Positions 1 through 5,151 of a DNA stretch of 6,194 bases are shown piece after piece. Each line of letters opens with the position of its first letter. Position 1 is the stretch's first letter. Position numbers and translations under genes: made by a program. The notes beneath the pieces were generated by a model that searched no databases, had not been told where the DNA came from, and was given only the letters and a program-made list of their open reading frames with translations. Source of the stretch: Gammaproteobacteria bacterium UBA5338 (GTDB taxonomy: Bacteria; Pseudomonadota; Gammaproteobacteria; Pseudomonadales; UBA5862); contig DHQM01000241.1 of the NCBI GenBank assembly GCA_002408105.1, positions 1 to 6,194 on the forward strand. The letters run 5' to 3'.

Positions 1-1572
1 CGGCCCTTTCCGGCAGCCGATGCCCAGCACCTGGCGCTGGTTCAGGCGTGCTATCGCCCAGGGGACGACGAACCCAACGGGCTGAGCCTCGTTCAAGAGG
101 TCAGCGGAGCCAATGCTGCGCGGCCCGCATTGGATCCAGAGGCGACTGATGCGTGGCGGCGTCGCATCGGTCGCAGCGGCCGTGGCCGGCTCGCCCACCA
201 GGTGTTGCTGAAACTGCTAAGCGAAGCCTCTCCTGTATCGAGAAAGGCAGAAAATGCGGCGTTTATTCAGTGCTTGAATGACCCCCAGCACCGGGCGTTG
301 CTGCATGTCGCTACAGCCGAAGCCAAAGCGGCACAGGTGCCAGGTGTCGACCCGGCGCTGGCTGAGCCCGTGCACCGTGCGGCGGTTGTGGGCTCCGGGA
401 CCATGGGCGGGGGCATCGCAATGTGCTTTGCGGACGCGGGCATTGAGGTCACGGTGCTCGATTTGGACGAAGCAGCCCTCGAGCGCGGCCGCCAGGTGAT
501 CGAACGAAACTACGCGGTGGCTGTTCAGCGCGGGAGCCTGAGCGCGCAGGAGCGCGACGCTCGCTTGGCACGCATTCGCACCACCACAGAGTACCGCGAC
601 TTGGCGCAGGCCGATGTCGTGGTCGAAGCCGTTTTCGAAGACCTTGGGCTCAAGCAGGCGGTGTTTGCTCGCTTGACCGATGTGATGCGTCCGGATGCCC
701 TGCTGGCAACCAATACCTCGGGCCTCGATATCGACCGCATCGGCGAGGTCACGCGGGCACCGGAGCGGGTGATCGGCATGCACTTTTTCAGCCCCGCCAA
801 TGTCATGACCCTCCTGGAGGTGGTTCGCGGTGCCAACACCAGTCCTGCGGCCATTGCGACGGCCATGGGCCTCGCCAAGCGCATGGGGAAGGTGGGAGTA
901 CTGGCTGGCAACTGTCCTGGATTCATCGGCAATCGGCTGCTGCGCGGATACATCCAGCAAGCCAACGAGCTGGTACTTGATGGAGCGTTGGTGGCCCAGG
1001 TGGACGCGGTGCTGCGTGATTTCGGGCTGCCCATGGGTCCGTTTCAGATGATGGACCTGACTGGGCTGGATGTCGGCTGGCGTGCCCGCAAAGCGAATGG
1101 CCGAGAGCCCGCACCCAGTGAGCGGGTACACGACCGCCTGTGCGAACAGGAGCGGTTTGGACAAAAGAGCGGGGCCGGTTTCTACCGCTATGGAGAAGAC
1201 CGGCGTGTTCCCGTTCCGGACCCTTCGGTGGACGCCTTGATCGCCGAGGTCGCCCTTGAGGCCGGGCGCACGAGGCGGGACATCCCCGACGAAGAAGTGC
1301 TAGAGCGTTGCCTGTTTCCCTTGATCAACGAGGGTGCGCGGGTTTTGGAGGAGGGCATGGCGCTGCGCGCAAGTGACATCGACGTGACCTATGTGCACGG
1401 CTACGGGTTTCCTGCCCATAGAGGCGGGCCCATGTACCACGCCGAGCAGCTCGGCTTGGCCCACATCGTGGCCCGCCTTGAGGAGTTGGCCGCCGAAGGG
1501 GGCGCGTTTTGGGCGCCGGCGCCGCTGTTGCAGCAACGGGCCGCGGCCGAAGGTACATTCTCTGCCGACTAG
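1..1572 (+). CDS. FadB/FadJ-like multifunctional fatty-oxidation protein, C-terminal part (3-hydroxyacyl-CoA dehydrogenase); 5' end outside window
   Basis: The frame is open from base 1 to the TAG at 1570-1572 (523 codons), so the gene starts upstream. The TTG at 130 is only an internal codon. It would oxidise 3-hydroxyacyl-CoA to 3-ketoacyl-CoA with NAD in the cytoplasm. Seen: a linker with an AAFIQCLNDPQHRALLHV stretch, which in this family joins the enoyl-CoA hydratase domain to the dehydrogenase. A Rossmann dinucleotide loop GSGTMGGGIA follows at 391-420, then VLDLD. Next are TNTSGLD, the catalytic His in GMHFFSPAN (His codon at 781), its paired Glu in LLEVVRG (codon at 817) and the active-site Asn in FIGNR (codon at 931). 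The C-terminal domain has KSGAGFYRYG and a second helical repeat with YGFPAHRGGPMY. The hydratase domain that the family normally carries at its N-terminus would lie off the window; its presence is inferred from the linker. The linker around the first 75 residues looks longer than usual. Its stop touches the stop of the convergent hydrolase gene. Confidence 0.93.
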   Translation, partial: RPFPAADAQHLALVQACYRPGDDEPNGLSLVQEVSGANAARPALDPEATDAWRRRIGRSGRGRLAHQVLLKLLSEASPVSRKAENAAFIQCLNDPQHRALLHVATAEAKAAQVPGVDPALAEPVHRAAVVGSGTMGGGIAMCFADAGIEVTVLDLDEAALERGRQVIERNYAVAVQRGSLSAQERDARLARIRTTTEYRDLAQADVVVEAVFEDLGLKQAVFARLTDVMRPDALLATNTSGLDIDRIGEVTRAPERVIGMHFFSPANVMTLLEVVRGANTSPAAIATAMGLAKRMGKVGVLAGNCPGFIGNRLLRGYIQQANELVLDGALVAQVDAVLRDFGLPMGPFQMMDLTGLDVGWRARKANGREPAPSERVHDRLCEQERFGQKSGAGFYRYGEDRRVPVPDPSVDALIAEVALEAGRTRRDIPDEEVLERCLFPLINEGARVLEEGMALRASDIDVTYVHGYGFPAHRGGPMYHAEQLGLAHIVARLEELAAEGGAFWAPAPLLQQRAAAEGTFSAD

Positions 1573-2490
1573 CTAGGTCTCAGTCCCACTGGCGTACAGC
1601 TGCCGGTGTGGCTGCGAGTGCGTCCATTCCGCGAGCATGGTGCGAACCGCCGCCACAAATGCCAGAGGCTGGTCAAGGAACAGGTGGTGGTGGCACTCGG
1701 GAATGGTCACGAAGGGAACCCGCTCATCCAGAGACTGAAACATGTACCGCTCGACCTCGGGCGTTACCACCGAGCTGTACTCGGCGTTGAGCACCCCGCA
1801 CCGGCAACTGAGGTGTTTGAAGTCTTCGCACCTGGGGCCTTCATGAAAGGGTGAGCGAAACCCGTCGTCGAATTTCCAACTCCAGCCGCCCTCCACTTCA
1901 ACCACTGAATGCAGCGCGATGTGGTCAACGATGTACTGGTTGGCGCAAGGTTGAGGTGGCAACAACCGAAAGCGGGCGAGTGCGGCTTCTTTGTTTGGAT
2001 AGGTTTTCTTTTTGCGGATGGGCGAACTGCTTTTCCATTCGTAGTCCGGTGGCCGAATGGGTGAGTCGGCCAAAATCACACCCCCGAGCCTGTGGCCGTA
2101 ACGTGCCCCAGTCCGCAAGGCAATGAAGCCCCCCATGCTGTGCCCGACCACCACGGTGCGGGTGTCCAAACCCGCGTGCCCAATCACGGCCATCAGTTCG
2201 TCGGCGTACTGGTCCGCCTCGTAGGTGCTGCGGTGGCCACTGTCCCCCATGCCGCTCAGGTCCATGGCGACCACTTGGTGGCTGGCCGCAAAAAACGGCG
2301 CGATGAAGTCCCACCAGTGCGCGTGAGCACCATTGCCGTGCACCAAAAGCAGCCCCGGCTGGTCCGATGCTGGGCCCCACCGCAGGTAGTGAATCGGGCA
2401 GCCATCCACCTCGACCCAGTGGTCACTGGGTTGGTTCAGCACAGCGCGCTGGAACCACTCGGGTGCATCGGTGTGAGGGCTAAATGACAT
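1573..2490 (-). CDS. alpha/beta-fold hydrolase
   Basis: A 305-residue serine hydrolase, probably cytoplasmic, as no signal peptide is seen. The start ATG at 2490-2488 is preferred over the ATG at 2550 because GGAG sits 7 bases upstream (2501-2498) and the extra 20 residues look unstructured. Seen: the oxyanion-hole motif LLLVHGNGAHAHWW (residues 47-60), the DLSGMGDSG turn (77-85) and the nucleophile elbow GHSMGG with Ser118. A cap region follows (about 145-225), and the catalytic His lies in PECHHHLFLDQP (one of His267-269). The expected acid after strand 6 falls in GVLNAEYSSVV, where Glu237 or a Ser replaces the usual Asp. The family includes esterases, epoxide hydrolases, haloalkane dehalogenases and C-C hydrolases of ring-cleavage pathways. 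The HGNG motif and neighbours favour an esterase or C-C hydrolase, but the substrate is unknown. It is transcribed away from the MFS gene and towards the FadB-like gene. Confidence 0.9.
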   Translation of the reverse strand: MSFSPHTDAPEWFQRAVLNQPSDHWVEVDGCPIHYLRWGPASDQPGLLLVHGNGAHAHWWDFIAPFFAASHQVVAMDLSGMGDSGHRSTYEADQYADELMAVIGHAGLDTRTVVVGHSMGGFIALRTGARYGHRLGGVILADSPIRPPDYEWKSSSPIRKKKTYPNKEAALARFRLLPPQPCANQYIVDHIALHSVVEVEGGWSWKFDDGFRSPFHEGPRCEDFKHLSCRCGVLNAEYSSVVTPEVERYMFQSLDERVPFVTIPECHHHLFLDQPLAFVAAVRTMLAEWTHSQPHRQLYASGTET

Positions 2491-2636
2491 CGGAGCTCTC
2501 CATTGGGTGGCCTTTTGGGTGTGTCCCACGGGCGGCGAGATGCTACTCAAAGGCAGCCGCGCGATCCAGTCGCTCAGCGGGCGTTTGGCCTGCGCTCTGG
2601 TACAGTCTCGGGTTTGATTGCACTGAATGGCGCCAT
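2491..2636. promoter_or_regulatory. divergent intergenic region between hydrolase and MFS genes
   Basis: These 146 bases separate two divergent starts and should hold both promoters. For the MFS gene, an extended -10-like element TGGTACAGT (2598-2606; TACAGT matches 4 of 6 consensus bases) lies about 30 bases before the ATG, with no good -35. For the hydrolase, TAGCAT on the minus strand (2545-2540, 4 of 6) has only a weak -35, TGGATC (2568-2563). No convincing long inverted repeat for a regulator was seen. Both promoter calls are weak and could be chance; the need for promoters here follows from the gene layout. Confidence 0.35.
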
Positions 2637-3977
2637 ATGGGCATGCGGGTCTACTACGGCTGGAAACTGCTGGCCGCCCTCGGATTGATTTACTTTCTCT
2701 CGATTGGCACGGTCTTCTATGGCCTGTCGGTCACCTTGCCCGAGTTTGTTTCGTCGCTCGGTTGGAGCCGATCCGAAGCGAGCGCGGGGTTCTCCATCAT
2801 GACTCTGGCGATGGGGCTGTCCGGCCCCTTGGTGGCCTATTCCATCGGCCGCTTCGGCGTGCGTCCGGCAATGGTCGTTGGGGGCGTGGTCGCGGCCTTT
2901 GGTGCGGTGAACATGTATTTCACCAACGACTTGTGGCGCTACTACATCCTGGTTGCACCGTTTTTGGGGGTCGGCGTCGCGATGCTGTCGATCCTTCCCG
3001 GCACCCAACTGATCTCGAATTGGTTTGCGCGCCGCCGGGCGTTGGCGATCGGGCTTTTCATGGCATCCGGTGGGTTGGGCCGGGCGCTCGTGGTGCCTCT
3101 GTTCGCCCTCGTCATTGATGCCACTGGCAGCTGGCGGCTCGTGTGGCTCATCATGGCGGGGAGCACCCTGCTGTGTTCGCTGCTCGCTGCCTGGGTGGTG
3201 CGGGAGCGTCCCGAGGACATGGGACTCGCTGTGGATGGAACCCGCCGTGTCGCTGAGGCCGACACGGACCCCAAAACAATGGGTCCTGAGCGCAAGGTCT
3301 TTCGCTCCGACCGGGACTGGCCGGCACGAGAAGCGCTGCGGACGCCAGCGTTCTGGATGTTGATCGCCGGTTCGGCAACAGCGGTGGTGGGGGGGGCCCT
3401 GGTCAATAGCCAGGCGCTGCTCCACCTGCAGGACCAAGGGCTGGATGTCGTTCTCGCGGCGACGGCATTGGGTGTGGTCGGGTTCGTGAGCATGGGGGGG
3501 CGGCTGGTCTCCGGGGCCCTGGGCGACCACATTGAGCCCCGCATTCTGCTGGCCTTCGGCCTGGTGCTGATCGGCGTCGGACTTGTGATTTTAAACTACA
3601 CGAACTCAGCTTTTTTAGCTTATGTTTTTGCAGTCGTTTTTGGACTGGGAAATGGCCTTGCGTTGGTGACGACGCCAGCGATTCTTGCCAACTTTTTCGG
3701 CAGTGGACATTACGCTTCGATCGCAGCGGTGCGCGGCATCGTCACGACGCTGCTCTCGGCCGCTGTGCCCATTGGCGCCGGCTGGTTTTACGATCGCTTC
3801 GACACCTATGGCGCTTTTTTCTGGGGATACACCGGCATTGCGGCCCTCGCCATCCTGAGCGTTGCAATGCTGCGTCCTCCCGGTGGCGCACAGCGCCCGA
3901 CAAGCCGGGCTGGCGCAGGAGCTGAAGCGGCAGGCAGTGCCATGGCGACAACGATGAACCCGCCCCGCACCCGCTGA
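2637..3977 (+). CDS. MFS transporter, monocarboxylate / oxalate-formate antiporter type
   Basis: A 446-residue inner-membrane carrier with about 12 hydrophobic segments in two halves of six, likely importing an organic acid for the neighbouring enzymes. The frame is open from an ATG at 2484, but those first 51 residues (polar, Arg- and Ser-rich) do not look like MFS sequence and would overlap the hydrolase start. I chose ATG 2637, which gives MGMRVYYGWKLL, the usual beginning of this family; ATG 2643 is also possible. Neither has a strong Shine-Dalgarno. Seen: GWSRSEAS after segment 1, SIGRFGVRPAM (the MFS loop 2-3 motif, residues 69-79), NWFARRRALAIGL (128-140) as in monocarboxylate-type carriers, a hydrophilic central loop (about 188-235) ending in EALRTPAFWMLI, and a second-half GRLVSGALGD motif (288-297). 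The tail after residue 413 is polar and Ala/Gly-rich. The substrate is not determinable. The SDR gene follows 46 bases downstream with no terminator seen between them, suggesting co-transcription. Confidence 0.88.
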   Translation: MGMRVYYGWKLLAALGLIYFLSIGTVFYGLSVTLPEFVSSLGWSRSEASAGFSIMTLAMGLSGPLVAYSIGRFGVRPAMVVGGVVAAFGAVNMYFTNDLWRYYILVAPFLGVGVAMLSILPGTQLISNWFARRRALAIGLFMASGGLGRALVVPLFALVIDATGSWRLVWLIMAGSTLLCSLLAAWVVRERPEDMGLAVDGTRRVAEADTDPKTMGPERKVFRSDRDWPAREALRTPAFWMLIAGSATAVVGGALVNSQALLHLQDQGLDVVLAATALGVVGFVSMGGRLVSGALGDHIEPRILLAFGLVLIGVGLVILNYTNSAFLAYVFAVVFGLGNGLALVTTPAILANFFGSGHYASIAAVRGIVTTLLSAAVPIGAGWFYDRFDTYGAFFWGYTGIAALAILSVAMLRPPGGAQRPTSRAGAGAEAAGSAMATTMNPPRTR

Positions 3978-4023
3978 GGCCTGGCCCGGCGTCTCGCAAC
4001 AAAACGACACGGAGGAAAAACTC

Positions 4024-4776
4024 ATGGGAAGACTGGAGCGAAAAGTGGTTGTCATTACCGGTGCAGGATCGGGGATGGGCGCGGCCCACGCGGACCGAAT
4101 GGCTCGAGAGGGCGCACAGGTGCTGCTCACAGACATCAACGAGGCGGCAGTCGAGGCGGTGGCCGAGCACATCCGTGGGCAGGGGGGGTACGCGTTGCCC
4201 ATGCTCCAGGATGTGTCCAGCGAGGCCGATTGGTCTGAGGTGATCGAACGTGCGATGGAACGATTCGGCCGGGTGGACGTACTGGTGAACAACGCTGGCG
4301 TACTGCTCGCTCAAGCGGTCCAGGACACCAGCGTCGAGGACTGGGAGCGGGTGTTCGCGGTGAATGTGCGGGGTGTTTTTCTGGGTTGTAAATCGGTGGT
4401 TCCTGCGATGCGCGCGGCAGGCTCGGGCTCGATCGTGAACATCTCGTCCATCTACGGGCTGGTCGGTGCTGAGGGATCGGCCGCCTATCAGGCCAGCAAG
4501 GGGGCTGTCCGATTGCTCACCAAGGCGGCAGCGAGTGACCTCAAGCGGGACCGGATTCGGGTCAATTCGGTCCACCCGGGCGTGATTCTGACACCCATGG
4601 TGGGTGATCTCGCGCAACGCCCCCAGGCCTTGGAAGCGATGAGCGCCCGCATTCCCTCAGGTCGCGCTGCCGAGCCCGAAGAAGTCTCCGGTGCTGTGGT
4701 GTTTCTGGCATCGGAGGACTCCAGCTACGTCAATGGTGCAGAGATTGTTGTGGATGGTGGCTACACGGCCATTTGA
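4024..4776 (+). CDS. classical SDR-family NAD(P)-dependent oxidoreductase
   Basis: A complete 250-residue classical short-chain dehydrogenase/reductase, the standard family length. GGAGG (4011-4015) lies 8 bases before the ATG, so the start is secure. Seen: the cofactor loop TGAGSGMG (residues 12-19), Asp37 at the end of strand 2 (LLTDIN), which favours NAD over NADP, QDV with Asp63, NNAG (89-92), Asn114 in FAVNVRG, Ser142 in VNISSIYG, the YxxxK pair Tyr155/Lys159 in YQASK, HPG (184-186) and the C-terminal VNGAEIVVDGGYT. All four catalytic residues (Asn, Ser, Tyr, Lys) are present, so it should be active on an alcohol/ketone pair. It resembles 3-alpha/20-beta-hydroxysteroid dehydrogenase-type and cyclic-alcohol SDRs, as well as FabG-type reductases. 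The catabolic context favours oxidation of a hydroxylated intermediate, but substrate assignment within this family is unreliable. Confidence 0.93.
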   Translation: MGRLERKVVVITGAGSGMGAAHADRMAREGAQVLLTDINEAAVEAVAEHIRGQGGYALPMLQDVSSEADWSEVIERAMERFGRVDVLVNNAGVLLAQAVQDTSVEDWERVFAVNVRGVFLGCKSVVPAMRAAGSGSIVNISSIYGLVGAEGSAAYQASKGAVRLLTKAAASDLKRDRIRVNSVHPGVILTPMVGDLAQRPQALEAMSARIPSGRAAEPEEVSGAVVFLASEDSSYVNGAEIVVDGGYTAI

Positions 4777-4788
4777 ACGCGTGAGTGT

Positions 4789-4810
4789 TTGCCCGTCGGG
4801 CAACGTTGCC
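4789..4810. repeat. overlapping inverted repeats just after the SDR stop
   Basis: Two perfect inverted repeats share bases. TTGCCC (4789-4794) and GGGCAA (4798-4803) flank GTC, forming a 6-bp stem. GGCAACGTTGCC (4799-4810) is a 12-base perfect palindrome. They lie 12 bases past the SDR stop. There is no T-run after them on the plus strand, so they are not a standard intrinsic terminator for the SDR transcript. They could be a 3'-end RNA structure that protects from exonucleases, a protein-binding site, or a weak or factor-dependent termination signal. Confidence 0.5.
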
Positions 4811-4819
4811 TGCGCTGAC

Positions 4820-4847
4820 AAAAAAACGGCGGCCACAATGGGCCGCC
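4820..4847 (-). terminator. intrinsic terminator pointing leftwards (minus strand)
   Basis: On the minus strand the RNA reads GGCGGCC (4847-4841), loop CAUUGU, GGCCGCC (4834-4828), one G, then seven Us (4826-4820). A perfect 7-bp all-GC stem with a 6-base loop and a U-tract is a textbook Rho-independent terminator. On the plus strand the A-run lies before the stem and no T-run follows it, so it should act on minus-strand transcription only. It stops leftward transcription before it reaches the SDR gene. Confidence 0.8.
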
Positions 4848-4948
4848 CAAGAGGAGTGACTTCACACCAAGTCATTGCCCGCCATCGGGCGGCAACGAGG
4901 ACTGCTGAGGGCATGCGATCAAGTAAATGGGTCGCGAATCTCACCTCT
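4820..4948 (-). ncRNA. candidate small RNA (about 129 nt)
   Basis: The boundaries are a predicted start at A4948, 7 bases after a TATACT -10 element, and the U-tract ending at 4820. Inside, reading 5' to 3': a mostly open 5' region beginning AGAGGUGAG; a hairpin UUGCCGCC-CGAU-GGCGGGCAA (4895-4875; 8 bp with one bulged G); directly adjacent, a hairpin UGACUU-GGUGUG-AAGUCA (4874-4857; 6 bp); a pyrimidine-rich linker CUCCUCUU (4856-4849); and the terminator hairpin with seven Us. AGAGG at the 5' end could pair with CCUCU in the linker, closing the structure. The U-rich 3' end would suit Hfq binding. A minus-strand reading frame crosses this stretch, but it runs through the terminator and into the antisense of the SDR gene and has no recognisable domain. 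I do not recognise the RNA as a known family. Its existence is inferred from promoter plus terminator plus structure. Confidence 0.5.
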
Positions 4949-4954
4949 GATCCA

Positions 4955-4983
4955 AGTATAGATGCTATGCGGGGATGTGTCGG
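4955..4983 (-). promoter_or_regulatory. sigma70-like promoter for leftward transcription
   Basis: On the minus strand, CCGACA (4983-4978; 4 of 6 matches to TTGACA) and TATACT (4960-4955; 5 of 6 matches to TATAAT) are separated by exactly 17 bases. It is the best promoter match I noticed in the window and points towards the minus-strand terminator at 4820-4847. A start at about A4948 is expected. Confidence 0.55.
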
Positions 4984-4992
4984 AGGCACTGC

Positions 4993-5017
4993 CGAGGGCA
5001 TTTTGGGCTTCCCCTCG
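4993..5017. repeat. inverted repeat between opposing promoter candidates
   Basis: CGAGGG (4993-4998) and CCCTCG (5012-5017) form a perfect 6-base inverted repeat with a 13-base spacer. It lies between the leftward promoter (-35 at 4983) and the rightward promoter candidate (-35 at 5032), where a shared operator could sit. Six-base arms occur by chance fairly often in GC-rich DNA, so this is tentative. Confidence 0.25.
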
Positions 5018-5031
5018 CAGCGCAGCTTGCC

Positions 5032-5060
5032 TTGACGCCTGGCGTAGGCTGCGTGTTAAC
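5032..5060 (+). promoter_or_regulatory. possible promoter for the thiolase-like gene
   Basis: TTGACG (5032-5037; 5 of 6 matches to the -35 consensus) is followed after 17 bases by GTTAAC (5055-5060; 3 of 6 matches to the -10 consensus). A start near 5067 would leave a leader of about 85 nt. The -10 is weak, so an activator may be needed or the call may be wrong. No plus-strand terminator was found after the SDR gene, so read-through from upstream is also possible. Confidence 0.35.
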
Positions 5061-5106
5061 TGGCGCTCAGGATTCAATGCGGCGGGCATGGTGGCTTGCC
5101 GGAATG

Positions 5107-5145
5107 CACAGCAACAATAAAAACAAAACAGAATAAAACAGGAAG
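5107..5145 (+). promoter_or_regulatory. A-rich leader with AAN repeats ahead of the thiolase-like gene
   Basis: This stretch is almost all A and C with very few G or T, in sharp contrast to the GC-rich surroundings. It contains five consecutive AAN triplets (AAC AAT AAA AAC AAA, 5113-5127) and three ARN triplets that run into the Shine-Dalgarno (AAC AGG AAG, 5137-5145). The leader should be unstructured and favour ribosome loading. ARN/AAN runs are also the known binding pattern of the Hfq distal face, and in Pseudomonas similar A-rich motifs near start codons mediate Hfq/Crc catabolite repression. A similar but shorter GCAACAAAAC precedes the SDR Shine-Dalgarno (3996-4005). Confidence 0.4.
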
Positions 5146-5151
5146 TTTGCG

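Noticed and set aside
217..1164. Minus-strand open frame (315 codons) opposite the FadB-like gene
   Set aside because: His-, Arg- and Gln-rich translation without family motifs; the opposite strand encodes an intact dehydrogenase domain.
2484..2636. Extended start of the MFS gene at ATG 2484, overlapping the start of the hydrolase gene
   Set aside because: The extra 51 residues are polar and unlike any MFS N-terminus, while ATG 2637 gives the expected MGMRVYYGWKLL beginning.
3585..3650. Locally T-rich, lower-GC stretch inside the MFS gene
   Set aside because: It encodes a Phe/Leu/Val-rich membrane segment, which explains the T-rich codons; no sign of insertion or frame change.
4657..5035. 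Small proteins on either strand (114 codons each) in the SDR-thiolase gap
   Set aside because: Both overlap the end of the SDR gene, lack a convincing ribosome-binding site and show no domain or composition of a real protein. The minus one runs through the terminator.
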